A stretch of DNA of 54,226 nucleotides from Rhizobium sp. P32RR-XVIII (GTDB lineage: Bacteria; Pseudomonadota; Alphaproteobacteria; Rhizobiales; Rhizobiaceae). Position numbers and translations under genes: made by a program. The notes under the pieces are model-generated. The model did not search any database. It was not told the DNA's origin and worked only from the letters and a program-made list of their open reading frames with translations. Positions 24,689-33,614 of the stretch are shown here, piece by piece (the first letter of the stretch is position 1; the number at the start of each line of letters is the position of its first letter). The stretch lies in assembly GCF_012641395.1 (NCBI RefSeq), contig NZ_JABAIH010000024.1:1-54226 (forward strand), in the 5' to 3' direction.

Positions 24689-25867
24689 TCATGCTGCTCT
24701 GCCGGTGATCTGACGATAGATGCGCATTATCTCTTCGGTATGCGGGCGTATTCCGTAGCTTTTCAATGCAGAGGACCGCGCGTTTTCGCTTATGCGTCTC
24801 CATTCGGCAGGGTCTTTCAAGAGCCTGGCCATCGGCGCGACAAACGCGGTTGGACGCTCCGGCTCAACCAAATAGCCGGTCTTGCCATCGACAATTGCCT
24901 CCGGATTTCCCCCGTGGTTCGTGGCGACAACCGGGGTGCCCAGCAGCATCGCCTCGATGAGCGTTCGTCCGAATGGTTCGTTTACGGCCGGAACGAGCAG
25001 AATATCCATGGCGCACATCAACCGGTTGATCGGCGAGCGGAAACCCATGAGGTGGATGCCGTCTTCGATCCGCAGTTCCCGCGCGCGTTCCATCACCTCG
25101 CCGTCGAGCCGCTTTCCATATTGCTCGGGCGAACCAAACAGCAGACCGGCGATCTTCACTTCCGGATACTGCGAGCGAAACGCGTGTACCGCTTCGACAA
25201 AGCGGATGGGCCGCTTTCGGTCGATGAGGGCGCCAAAAAATCCGACAAGGCGGGTTTCTTCGTCCAACCCAAGCTCTTGAACTAGCTCCATACGGCATTC
25301 TTCCCTGTCCGGCAGCATGTCCGGATGGTCGAAGGGGCTATGCACCACTGAGGTTCGTCGCTCAATGGAAATGAGAGGCGAGGAGGGCCTGGCATAGTTG
25401 GAAACGGTGACAATGTGACTGGCAATGAAGGGCGCCAGGAGGTTCACGCCTCGAGCAGCAGGATCCCCCCGGTGGTGCCATAGCAAGCGCGCTCCGGCAA
25501 GGACCGTGGGGAGGGCCCATGTGCTATGGATCAGCCCGCTGTTTGTATGAACGATATCCGCTTTGTGTTGCTTGAGAAAACGAACCATGTGCGCGGCCGC
25601 CAGAGGATAGAGCATAGCCGACGCGCCTCCTGTCGTGCGGCTATGGCGCGGCCTCAGAAGCAATTCGTTGACTGTCAGATAAGGAACCTCCCGGCTGTCC
25701 AAATATTTCGCGAAATCGCCCTCAGGGCTGTGAACGACTACCACTGGGTTCACCTCAGAGGGGTGAAGCGCTTCAATAAGCTTGATGGCTGAAATGTCGC
25801 TTCCGCCGAATTCATCACCGACGAACGGGTAGATCACGACTAATGGCATCGAACCCATAGAATTCAT
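24689..25867 (-). CDS. Glycosyltransferase family 4 protein
   Basis: The 392-residue GT-B protein has FVGDEFGGSDISAIKLI as N-terminal nucleotide/acceptor loop, RLVGFFGALIDRKRPIRFVEA as the start of the donor domain, and PAVNEPFGRTLIEAMLLGTPVVATNHGG as the EX7E region. Three close ATGs (25867, 25858, 25849) are possible starts and none has a strong site; the longest sensible one is given. It precedes the sulfotransferase by 39 bases on the same strand. The donor sugar is unknown. Confidence 0.85.
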   Translation of the reverse strand: MNSMGSMPLVVIYPFVGDEFGGSDISAIKLIEALHPSEVNPVVVVHSPEGDFAKYLDSREVPYLTVNELLLRPRHSRTTGGASAMLYPLAAAHMVRFLKQHKADIVHTNSGLIHSTWALPTVLAGARLLWHHRGDPAARGVNLLAPFIASHIVTVSNYARPSSPLISIERRTSVVHSPFDHPDMLPDREECRMELVQELGLDEETRLVGFFGALIDRKRPIRFVEAVHAFRSQYPEVKIAGLLFGSPEQYGKRLDGEVMERARELRIEDGIHLMGFRSPINRLMCAMDILLVPAVNEPFGRTLIEAMLLGTPVVATNHGGNPEAIVDGKTGYLVEPERPTAFVAPMARLLKDPAEWRRISENARSSALKSYGIRPHTEEIMRIYRQITGRAA

Positions 25868-26094
25868 CCCAAAGCTCGCAAGCTTCGAATGCGCGAGATT
25901 AGCATCTTCGCGATTACGGGTCATTTGAATATTACAGCATGCCGCAACACTATAGGGTGTCACCCGATTTCATTATTGCTTCTACTCATGAAGCGGCGCA
26001 TTTTGGCGGGGCGCTTCGTGCATTTAATTAGTCAGGATTGGCAAACTACAGAGGCGCATTCGTTGGGCGTTGTTGAAGTCCGGAGGTTCTGGCT
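25868..26094. other. Divergent intergenic region, GT4 / pectate-lyase-like gene
   Basis: No gene recognised. It is moderately A+T rich and must hold promoters for both divergent genes. A ribosome binding site CGGAGG lies at about 26081-26086 for the TTG start at 26095. Confidence 0.4.
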
Positions 26095-27519
26095 TTGGAT
26101 ACGAACGGCACAGACGCTAAAGGTAGTTTGCATCACCCGGCGACAGCGGCGCCAAGATTCACCAGGGCAGCGCGCGTGCTGGCCCTTGTTTTCACATTCT
26201 CTGCCATCAACGGCTACGCTCTGGCAGCAGGCACAGCACCTGATGCATTCCCCGGCGCCCAAGGCTACGGAAAGACTGCGCAGGGCGGCAGGGACGGTAC
26301 CGTCATCCCGGTCACCAACCTCGATGATAGCGGCCCCGGAAGCCTTAGAGAATGCATTGAAGCGACGGGGCCGCGAAACTGCGTTTTCCGCGTAGCCGGC
26401 GTCATCAACCTAAAGCGTAGCCTCGTCGTCCGCAGCGAGGATGGCTTTGTCTCCATTCTCGGGCAGACTGCTCCCGGCGACGGTATCGTCTTGACGATCG
26501 AACAACCTGACAGTGAGGGGAAAAATACGCTGCTGGTGTTCAAGGGGACGAATGACGTCGTCGTCCGCCATATCCGCCTCCGGCCTCGCCTTCCGAACAC
26601 AATCAAGAACGTTCACGGGCTGGTTATCGAGAACAGCCGAAAGGTATATGTCGATCATGTCTCGATCTCCTGGGCAACGGATGAAAATATCAGCACCTAT
26701 TCCAACGCTTCTGACGTAACGATCGCGGATTCGATCATGGCGGAGGGGCTCAACAAACACAGCAAGTGCACTTTGCTCGGCGCCGATCCCCGAACCGCCC
26801 AGAACCTGACATTCCTCAGGAATCTCTGCCTTTCGAATAGGGACCGGAATCCGGACAACAATCACTACGGGCAGTCATGTATCGAGATCATCAACAACGT
26901 CTTCTTCAACGCACTGTCCGAGTGGGCGGAGGTCTTCTCTCAGTATCCCGGCGGAACGCCGATCGCGTATGCGGGGAATTATTTCAAGGCAGGTCCAAGC
27001 ACGCATGATTTGACTTATGCCATCAAGGCCCAGGATGCAGCCCGGGTTGCCGATCCCCAGATCTATCAGGAAGGCAATGTCACCTGGGCGCCGCCCACCA
27101 AGACAATCGTCACCGTGGCGCCGGAAACCGAGCGGTTCCTCGTCTCCAGCCCGCCTTGCCCCTTGAGTGTGAGCGAGGTCGCCCCGGCAGCAAAAGCCTA
27201 TGATGACGTTCGTACAAAATCCGGCGCGTTCCCACGAGATAGTCTCGATCAGGCCTGGGTGAGAGACATGGGGCCGCAAGGTCAGAACGGCAAAGGCCGG
27301 ATGGTGACTGCGCCCGGGCAAATCCCACCGATGCAAAGCGCGGCGGCCTACAAAGACGACGATCAGGATGGAATGGCCGACTCCGTCGAAGCGCAGTTTG
27401 GCGCCAAGCCGGGAGTAAACGACGCGTGGGCAACGAGCACACCTGACGGCCCTTCGCATTTCGACGCATTCATGGAATGGCTCTCCGAAGAACGGATCGC
27501 GGGCCGTTACCCGCAGTGA
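26095..27519 (+). CDS. Secreted pectate-lyase-like parallel beta-helix protein
   Basis: The TTG start follows GGAGG and gives 474 residues. A signal peptide covers about 24-45 (ARVLALVFTFSAINGYALAAG). The mature part begins DAFPGAQGYGKTAQGGRDG, followed by VTNLDDSGPGSLRECIEA and repeated beta-helix rungs (VVRHIRLRP, VYVDHVSISWATDENIS), the pattern of PL1-type pectate-lyase-like proteins. A DDDQDGMADSVEAQ segment near 420 resembles a calcium-binding thrombospondin-3 repeat. It lies in a polysaccharide cluster and overlaps the next GT gene, so it is more likely to trim or depolymerise the cluster's own polymer than to attack pectin. This role is inference. Confidence 0.8.
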   Translation: MDTNGTDAKGSLHHPATAAPRFTRAARVLALVFTFSAINGYALAAGTAPDAFPGAQGYGKTAQGGRDGTVIPVTNLDDSGPGSLRECIEATGPRNCVFRVAGVINLKRSLVVRSEDGFVSILGQTAPGDGIVLTIEQPDSEGKNTLLVFKGTNDVVVRHIRLRPRLPNTIKNVHGLVIENSRKVYVDHVSISWATDENISTYSNASDVTIADSIMAEGLNKHSKCTLLGADPRTAQNLTFLRNLCLSNRDRNPDNNHYGQSCIEIINNVFFNALSEWAEVFSQYPGGTPIAYAGNYFKAGPSTHDLTYAIKAQDAARVADPQIYQEGNVTWAPPTKTIVTVAPETERFLVSSPPCPLSVSEVAPAAKAYDDVRTKSGAFPRDSLDQAWVRDMGPQGQNGKGRMVTAPGQIPPMQSAAAYKDDDQDGMADSVEAQFGAKPGVNDAWATSTPDGPSHFDAFMEWLSEERIAGRYPQ

Positions 27520-28700
27520 TACAGGCAACCACCGCCATGCAAACCGCCGCTGCCGAACCGCACGGACGGCGGTATGCTGACCGGATTGCCGTCGTGATAC
27601 CCGGGCTATCGGCAGGCGGCACGGAACATGTCGTCAGCCTTCTCGCAAACCATTGGGCGGCCTCGGGCTACGCCGTGACGGTCGTTACCTTCGAAGCTCC
27701 GGATACAAAACCTTACTACGCCTTCCGAGATGACGTGCGCATCACGCGACTGGGCCTTCCGCCGGGAAAGACGAGCAGATTCGTGTCGACAGTTGCGGTC
27801 TGGCAGCGGATCTGGCGGTTGCGATCGGCAATACGCCAAGCCGATCCGGCTTTTGTGCTGAGCTTCCTAACGCGCACCAACGTGACGACGCTGATTGCTA
27901 TGTTAGGCTCCGCCATTCCGATTGCGGTTTCGGAGCGCAACAATCCCGATGCCCAACCCTTCGGCGTTGTGTGGAAATGGTTGCGCGGTAAGCTCTATCC
28001 ACGTGCTTTTTGTCTGGTGACGATGACCCATGGGGCGCTTGGGTATTTTCCGGATGACATTAGACAGAAGGCGCGTGTCATTCCGAACGCGGTCGATCTT
28101 CCCACGAATTGGACCGACCGCAGGACTGGCAGGACGTTGACTGCCGTCGGCAGGCTGACGCATCAGAAAGGTTTCGATTTGCTCCTGCAGGCATTCTCCA
28201 AAGTCGCAGATCGGCACCAGGAGTGGAAACTGGTCATCTGGGGCGAGGGCGAGGAACGGGGCAGGCTTCAAACGCTATGCGCCACGCTTGGATTGAAGCG
28301 GCGGGTGGAGATGCCGGGCGTGACGTCGAGCCCTGGCCAATGGATCGAGACCGCGGACGTTTTCGTCTTATCGTCACGCTATGAGGGGTGGGGCATCGTT
28401 CTTCTTGAGGCCATGGCCGCTGGCATTCCGGTGGTGAGTTTCGAATGCAAATGGGGCCCCGGTGAAATGGTCACCGACCAACATGACGGAATTCTCGTTG
28501 AACCGGAGAATGTCGACGCGCTGGCGGATGCGCTTGATTTGGTCCTTCGGGATAGCACCCTGAGAGAAAAGCTGGCGGAGAATGCCATGAGCAGCGCAAA
28601 ATCCTACTCCCAGGAGCGCGTGCTGCAGGCTTGGGACGACTTGGTCGCTTCAGCGCTCGCGGCGTCACCTCGACCGTTAGTCAGGCGAGGGCGGTACTAG
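27516..28700 (+). CDS. Glycosyltransferase family 4 protein
   Basis: The 394-residue GT-B enzyme has an N-terminal IAVVIPGLSAGGTEHVVSLLANH loop, a LTAVGRLTHQKGFDLLLQAF donor-domain entry and SSRYEGWGIVLLEAMAAGIPVV as the EX7E motif. It resembles enzymes that add galactose or N-acetyl-hexosamine in bacterial surface glycans; the specificity is not visible. The GTG at 27516 overlaps the lyase stop by four bases (GTGA); the ATG at 27537 is an alternative. It ends convergent with, and shares a CTAG with, the aminotransferase gene. Confidence 0.87.
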   Translation: MIQATTAMQTAAAEPHGRRYADRIAVVIPGLSAGGTEHVVSLLANHWAASGYAVTVVTFEAPDTKPYYAFRDDVRITRLGLPPGKTSRFVSTVAVWQRIWRLRSAIRQADPAFVLSFLTRTNVTTLIAMLGSAIPIAVSERNNPDAQPFGVVWKWLRGKLYPRAFCLVTMTHGALGYFPDDIRQKARVIPNAVDLPTNWTDRRTGRTLTAVGRLTHQKGFDLLLQAFSKVADRHQEWKLVIWGEGEERGRLQTLCATLGLKRRVEMPGVTSSPGQWIETADVFVLSSRYEGWGIVLLEAMAAGIPVVSFECKWGPGEMVTDQHDGILVEPENVDALADALDLVLRDSTLREKLAENAMSSAKSYSQERVLQAWDDLVASALAASPRPLVRRGRY

Positions 28701-28703
28701 TAC
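28692..28703. other. Palindrome holding the overlapping stop codons of convergent genes
   Basis: GGTACTAGTACC is self-complementary. The rightward GT gene stops at TAG 28698-28700 and the leftward aminotransferase stops at its TAG on the other strand (28697-28699), so both stops use the same CTAG. Confidence 0.6.
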
Positions 28704-29935
28704 CCAAGCCTCAGGCCTGCCGCTATGGCGCTGTCTACCGCTGCTGGCGAGCGTTGTCTCCGAGCTGATTTTCTGCCTGTGCCGGTTGCGGCAAGTACGG
28801 TTTCTCGAAGAAGCTTGGCATTTTGTATCATCGCCTCTTCCGTCAAACTGGGATCAACGAGAAAGGCAAGGCTCGTTTCCCCGAGCACCTTGGCGACGGG
28901 CAATCTCTCGACCGATCGCCCGCGGCTGGTGAATGCCTTTTCGAGATAGATCTCCGGACAGCTGCCCACGAAGCAGGGAAGGCCGCGCTCGTTCAGGGCT
29001 GCCAGGATTTTATCCCGGTCATAACTCGGCTTCAGATGGTCGGGCCTCACGAACGTGTAGAAGCGGTAGTAGGCATGGCGGATACCATCTTGCGGTACAG
29101 GTGTCCGAAGGGCGTCGAGGTCAATCGTCGCGGAGACGAGGATGCGCGCATTTCGTTCCCTGGCCGCCTGCAGTTCCGCAAGCCGCGAAAGCTGGCACAG
29201 ACCAAGCACAGCCTGGTAAGACATCATTCGGAGGTTCGTGCCGACAGATTCATGAAGCCATCGAAAACCGCTTCCACCGGCCTTTCCTTGGACGGCTCCA
29301 TATGACTTACCGTGATCCTTTCTGCTCCAGGCCTTCGCCCAAAGGGACGAGTCGTTCATCGCAATGAGGCCGCCTTCGCCGCCTGTTGTGATGATCTTGT
29401 CCTGGCAGAAGGAGAAGGCGGCAATGTCGCCAAACGAGCCAACCGGCCGTCCGTCGATTTCAGCCCCATGGGCCTGGGCGCAGTCTTCAATGACCCAGAG
29501 ACCCTTCTCGCGGGCAAAGGCCATGATCTCAGGCATCTCGCAGGGCCAGCCGGCAAGGTGAACGACAATGATGCCTTTCGTCCTCGGCGAGACTTTCTCC
29601 GCAATGGTTTTCACTGTCAGGTTCTGGCTGTCCTGATCGACATCCGCAAAGACCGGCACGCCGCCGCAGAACGGCACGCAGGCCGCAGATGCGACGAAAC
29701 TTCTAGGAGTAACAATGACTTCGTCTCCAGACCTCAAGTCGAGTGCGAAGAGCGAGAGTTCGAGAGCCGCGGTGCCATTCGTAACAGCGATGGCGTGTTT
29801 TACGCCAAGGAAGGCAGCGTAAGCTTCCTCGAACTGCCGGACATAAGGCCCCGTCCATGCGTTGACCTGCCCGGTACGAAGCATGGATGCGACTGCTTCA
29901 ATCTGTTGCTCGTCAAACACCGGCCAGTGCGCCAT
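28697..29935 (-). CDS. DegT/DnrJ/EryC1/StrS-family sugar aminotransferase
   Basis: The 412-residue PLP enzyme is a sugar-nucleotide aminotransferase. NGTAALEL (53-60) anchors the cofactor phosphate, EDCAQAHGA (150-158) the pyridine ring, and the Schiff-base Lys is Lys180 in FSFCQDKIITTGGEGG (175-190). Substrate is usually a keto sugar nucleotide and amino donor glutamate. With the 4,6-dehydratase at 15146 it would make a 4-amino-4,6-dideoxy sugar, the usual substrate of the formyltransferase type seen at 9668. The start has a GGAGGAGG site. It is followed by the PIG-L gene upstream on the same strand. Confidence 0.88.
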   Translation of the reverse strand: MAHWPVFDEQQIEAVASMLRTGQVNAWTGPYVRQFEEAYAAFLGVKHAIAVTNGTAALELSLFALDLRSGDEVIVTPRSFVASAACVPFCGGVPVFADVDQDSQNLTVKTIAEKVSPRTKGIIVVHLAGWPCEMPEIMAFAREKGLWVIEDCAQAHGAEIDGRPVGSFGDIAAFSFCQDKIITTGGEGGLIAMNDSSLWAKAWSRKDHGKSYGAVQGKAGGSGFRWLHESVGTNLRMMSYQAVLGLCQLSRLAELQAARERNARILVSATIDLDALRTPVPQDGIRHAYYRFYTFVRPDHLKPSYDRDKILAALNERGLPCFVGSCPEIYLEKAFTSRGRSVERLPVAKVLGETSLAFLVDPSLTEEAMIQNAKLLRETVLAATGTGRKSARRQRSPAAVDSAIAAGLRLGY

Positions 29936-29987
29936 TTCCTCCTCCGCATTTTGGATGCGATGGCCATTTCACAGGCAGGTTCTTGCG

Positions 29988-30668
29988 TTACAGAACCTGC
30001 CGGACCAACACGAATGCCTCGGCCGCCCGCCTGAAAACGGTCGCGCCACGCAGCGTCGCCAGCGCCTTCAGGGTTTCGATGGCCCGTTCGTGCGGAACCG
30101 GCCGGATCTGAGACTCAAACGCGGCCATCGCTTTCAACTTGGTCTCGAGATGATCCTCGATATCGACGAAGACGTTCGGCGCGAAATTGGGCGTCACATA
30201 AGCCGCGTTCCAATTCGTCTCGGAGAGTGTTTCATACGCTAGGATCAATTTTGGAAATTGCGTCTGGTGCGGTCTGGCTGCAACAAGAGACGCGGTAAAG
30301 ACGATCTGGTGATCGACATGTATGTCTCCGACAAACGGGATGAGAAGCGTCTGCGGTGCACTTTCCGCCACGAGTTCAAGGAGCGAGGCGTTCAGATCGG
30401 CGACGACGGTCTCCGCCAGGCCGGCGGCCGGAAAACCCATCCAATAAGTCTTGGCTGCGCCGAGGATCTCGTGCGCCCTCCGTGCCTCCTCCTTTACGCG
30501 CGCCACGCCCTCCGAGGGGAAATGCGGTGGCTTGCCTTCCGTAACGATGGCGATGCGCACGTCGGATCCTTCTGAGGCAAGCCGGGCCACTGTTCCGCCT
30601 GCCCCGAGAACCTCGTCGTCCGCATGGGGCGCAATAACGAGTGTCCTGCCGAAGAGCTCACTCAACAT
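29988..30668 (-). CDS. PIG-L family zinc deacetylase
   Basis: The 226-residue protein carries APHADDEVLG (13-22), the zinc-binding HxDD motif of GlcNAc-PI/mycothiol-type deacetylases, and DIHVDH (115-120) for the third ligand. It removes an N-acetyl from an amino sugar in the cytosol, either on a nucleotide sugar or on a lipid-linked glycan. The ATG at 30668 was preferred to an earlier GTG because a purine-rich AAAGGCGA lies just upstream. It sits between the aminotransferase and export genes, all leftward. A free amine made here could be the site of N-sulfation or N-formylation; this is inference. Confidence 0.85.
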   Translation of the reverse strand: MLSELFGRTLVIAPHADDEVLGAGGTVARLASEGSDVRIAIVTEGKPPHFPSEGVARVKEEARRAHEILGAAKTYWMGFPAAGLAETVVADLNASLLELVAESAPQTLLIPFVGDIHVDHQIVFTASLVAARPHQTQFPKLILAYETLSETNWNAAYVTPNFAPNVFVDIEDHLETKLKAMAAFESQIRPVPHERAIETLKALATLRGATVFRRAAEAFVLVRQVL

Positions 30669-30749
30669 GGGCGCGTCGCCTTTCGCCGCAGTGAGCGTTC
30701 CCGAAGTTGTGGGGGATCGAGAGCTCAGGTCCACGCGCGTTCCTTAGCG

Positions 30750-31994
30750 TTACATTCCCGCAATCGAGACCGCGACGACATCCCCCGGAAGCAGCTCCGT
30801 GAAAGGCGCGCCGTTGATCACTGTATTGACGCCGTTCTTGGGGCGGCGAACCTCATAGGCGAAGGAGATCTGGTCGCCCTTCCTTTCGTCAGCCGCGATG
30901 GAGGCAAGGAGATAAAATTGCTCTTCGGCGGACTGGCGCGTGGATTCGAGTTTCTTGATGGCTGCTTCGCGCTCCTGCAGCTTCAGCAATATGTCGTTCT
31001 GCCGATCTGCCTGCAACTTGGACAGTTCCAGTTTGAGGTTCCCCAGCTGCAGCTTCGAACGCGAGATTTCCGCATATATCTCCAGAAGCTGAGATTTCTC
31101 GTTTGAAGTCGTGTTCTTCACGCGGGATAGATCGGTTTCTGTGGTCAGCTCGCGCTTGCGAAGATTCGTCACACGCTCAAGGTCCCGCTCGTTCATCGCC
31201 ACGACATCCTTTTGCTCCGCTTCGAGCTCAGCGAGGATTTTCAAGCTTGATTCCGTTTCGGCAATGCTCTGCGTGAGAATTTCGGCCTGAGCCTTGGTCG
31301 TGATGAGATCTGTCTTCAGAATCTTCTCTTCGATCTCGAGCACGCTCTTGAGTGATGCTCGTTCGAGATATGGCCGCGCGATTTCCGGGGCGTCGTTCAG
31401 GTCGATCGTTTCGGCACCACGCAATTGAGCCGCCAACCGTGCCGCATAGATTGCTTCATGGACGATTTCGACTTCGGCGCCGTCAATCTCGCCACGCAAT
31501 CGCGCACGCGTCATGATCTTGTCGGCCGCGTTCGACGCCGCGGTTAAGGTTCCGCCTGCAAGACCAATTGCCTGGTCGACCGTCAAGCCCGGATGATAGG
31601 GAAAAGAGCCAGGATTCTTCACCTCGCCTAGCACGAAGATCGGCTTGTAAGTGGTGATGTTCAAAGCGATTTTTGGATCGACCAGTATCTGCCGGTCCTT
31701 GTACTCAGATCGCAATTTACCCAAAGCTTCGACGACCGTAAGCCCGCTGACTTCAACTCCCCCGACCAAGGGAAATTGTGCGTCGCCATCACCGTCGATC
31801 GTGAGCGAAACCGGCAGTTCTGTGTCGTCAAGAAAATCGAAGGAGATCACGTCTCCCGGCTGCAAGCGGTACGCCTCGGCGCGCACGCCGCCAGCGGTAA
31901 CGAGCCCCGCGGCGGCGACGCACGCCACCCACCGCAGGACACTGCCTCGTACTCCGGAAAACGAACCGTCTTCCATCCAACGAAGCGCTGGCAT
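30750..31994 (-). CDS. Polysaccharide export protein (ExoF/Wza-related, PES plus SLBB)
   Basis: A 414-residue exported protein. Residues 1-39 form a signal peptide ending near GGVRA. The PES domain starts YRLQPGDVISFDFLDD (about 42-57) and is followed by an SLBB-like fold (YKPIFVLGEVKNPGSFPYHPGLTVDQAIGLAGG). Residues about 215-355 form a long coiled coil rich in Glu, Lys and Leu, and the end reads LPGDVVAVSI. Rhizobial ExoF has this domain order and works with ExoP in succinoglycan export. The ATG has an AAGGGGG site, so the longer frame upstream was dropped. It is the first gene of the leftward group. Confidence 0.9.
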   Translation of the reverse strand: MPALRWMEDGSFSGVRGSVLRWVACVAAAGLVTAGGVRAEAYRLQPGDVISFDFLDDTELPVSLTIDGDGDAQFPLVGGVEVSGLTVVEALGKLRSEYKDRQILVDPKIALNITTYKPIFVLGEVKNPGSFPYHPGLTVDQAIGLAGGTLTAASNAADKIMTRARLRGEIDGAEVEIVHEAIYAARLAAQLRGAETIDLNDAPEIARPYLERASLKSVLEIEEKILKTDLITTKAQAEILTQSIAETESSLKILAELEAEQKDVVAMNERDLERVTNLRKRELTTETDLSRVKNTTSNEKSQLLEIYAEISRSKLQLGNLKLELSKLQADRQNDILLKLQEREAAIKKLESTRQSAEEQFYLLASIAADERKGDQISFAYEVRRPKNGVNTVINGAPFTELLPGDVVAVSIAGM

Positions 31995-32044
31995 GATGTC
32001 CCCCTTTGACGCCGCAGGCGACGAAACCATATTCCGCTGTAATA

Positions 32045-32072
32045 TAAAGATTGTTGTTGCTTTTTTCGTCAA
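32045..32072 (-). promoter_or_regulatory. Candidate promoter for the export protein gene
   Basis: On the minus strand a TTGACG -35-like hexamer (32067-32072) is followed by an A-rich spacer and a TTTATATT stretch that can serve as -10. The spacer is 17-19 bases depending on the hexamer chosen. Weak evidence without a start-site map. Confidence 0.3.
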
Positions 32073-32125
32073 GTAAACAAATGTTAAATGGCATGTTTAG
32101 CTAAAAATAAAACAAACTAAATATT

Positions 32126-32154
32126 TTCACACCTGAACGTTATGCGAGTATAAT
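32126..32154 (+). promoter_or_regulatory. Candidate promoter for the flippase gene
   Basis: TTCACA (32126-32131), a 17-base spacer and TATAAT (32149-32154). The -10 is a perfect consensus. A second TATAAT at 32169-32174 lies closer to the gene. The gene ATG is at 32271 after an AAAGGAGGAGG site. Confidence 0.5.
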
Positions 32155-32270
32155 CAGAAGTAATTAGATATAATACGTAGTTGTGTCATATTTATTCAAT
32201 TAGAGCGCGCGCTTATTACGCTAGAAGTCGAGATCTGCGATCTTTTCTGCTAAAGGAGGAGGTTTGCGTA

Positions 32271-33614
32271 ATGCATGGGGGCCATCGCGCACAAATGGCG
32301 CGATTTCTTCAGGGTTGGAACGATGAGGCGCGATTTGCTCAGCGCCTGCGCAACATTGGCCATCTCCTTGCCGGAAATTTCGCTAGTTCGTTCATTGGCT
32401 TAATCGGCTTTGCTCTCACGGCACGTGCACTGGGGCCGTCGCAATACGGCATCCTTGCACTCTCCTTTGCCTATGCGCGCGGCATAGAACGTCTTCTCGC
32501 CTTCCGTTCCTGGCAACCGCTCATCAAGTATGGCGCTGAGGTTTTGCACGACGAAGATCGGGACGCGCTCAGGGCGCTTTTCAAATTCGGCCTGCTTCTC
32601 GACATGGGGACTGCCTTGCTTGCCTGGGCGATAGCAGTACTGCTCGTCCTTGTGGCTGGACCCAAAATTGGCATTTCCCAAGACACGAGCCGTTACGTGA
32701 TCATGTTCTGCACGGTTCTGCCGTTTCAAATGACCGGGATGTCGGTCGCTGCGTTGCGGCTCTTCGACAGGTATCAGGTGCTTGCCTACGCCCAGGTCGT
32801 GGGAACCTGTATCCGCGTGTTGCTCTGCGGCCTCGGCCTGGCGGCGGGGTGGGGTTTGACCGAATTTCTTATGCTTTGGGCGGGTACCCAGATCCTGGGC
32901 TCGTTGAATATGACGATACTGGCGTTTATCGAACTCCGGGCCCGGGGCATCCACAAAGTCATGTCAGCTCCGCTTCGCGGGATCACGACGCGCTTTCCCG
33001 GGCTCTTCAGGTTCTCGGTGTCGTCCAACCTTTCATCGTCGATCCGCTCCAGCGCGAGCGAGTTGGACACCCTGTTGGTAGGCTTTCTTACCGACCCGGC
33101 CTCCGCCGGCCTCTATCACATAGCAAAACGCATCGGCCGTATCGCGCAGCAGGTCGGCGCTCAGGTGCAAGCCGTGCTTTTCCCGGATCTCGCCAGGGCC
33201 TGGGCTTCGAAAGATCTCGCCGCCTTTCGCAAGATGATTGCTCAAGCGCAATTATTGCTGATCTGCTTCGGTGTCATCGCGTTGATCATCATTGCTGCGG
33301 CGATCAACAAGGTCCTGGAACTCACGGCAGGCCCGGAGTTCGTTGCCGCCGGTCCGCTTGTCATGGTTCAGATGGTGGCTGTCGTCTTCATCCTGAATGC
33401 CACCGTGCTTTACTCGGCCCTGCTGGCGATGAGTTTGGAACGCTCCGCGCTGCGCAGCATCTTCATCGCCATCGCTTTCTTTCATCTGACGCTGATCTTG
33501 CTGGTCCCGAGGTTGGGGCCGATGGGCGCGAACATCGCTCATATCGTGATGGCCTGCATCTGGGTCACCGGTATGATGGCTGCCTACCGGCAGCGTTTGC
33601 GGGCGCCGAGTTAG
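32271..33614 (+). CDS. Wzx-like flippase / polysaccharide transporter
   Basis: The 447-residue protein has about twelve membrane helices in the MATE/MOP-like oligosaccharide flippase pattern, starting HLLAGNFASSFIGLIGFALTARAL and continuing with YVIMFCTVLPFQMTGM, SSNLSSSIRSSASELDTLLVGF and alternating hydrophobic blocks to the end. It would move undecaprenyl-linked repeat units across the inner membrane to the Wzy polymerase. The strong AAAGGAGGAGG site fixes the ATG at 32271; the frame upstream is not coding. It is divergent from the exoF-like gene. Confidence 0.9.
   Translation: MHGGHRAQMARFLQGWNDEARFAQRLRNIGHLLAGNFASSFIGLIGFALTARALGPSQYGILALSFAYARGIERLLAFRSWQPLIKYGAEVLHDEDRDALRALFKFGLLLDMGTALLAWAIAVLLVLVAGPKIGISQDTSRYVIMFCTVLPFQMTGMSVAALRLFDRYQVLAYAQVVGTCIRVLLCGLGLAAGWGLTEFLMLWAGTQILGSLNMTILAFIELRARGIHKVMSAPLRGITTRFPGLFRFSVSSNLSSSIRSSASELDTLLVGFLTDPASAGLYHIAKRIGRIAQQVGAQVQAVLFPDLARAWASKDLAAFRKMIAQAQLLLICFGVIALIIIAAAINKVLELTAGPEFVAAGPLVMVQMVAVVFILNATVLYSALLAMSLERSALRSIFIAIAFFHLTLILLVPRLGPMGANIAHIVMACIWVTGMMAAYRQRLRAPS

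Larger units (their letters stand above)
32040..32270. other. A+T-rich divergent promoter region (export gene / flippase)
   Basis: The region is strongly A+T rich between two G+C-rich genes. It feeds exoF-like transcription leftward and the flippase rightward, and has the same composition as the island at 14730-14870. No gene recognised. Confidence 0.55.
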
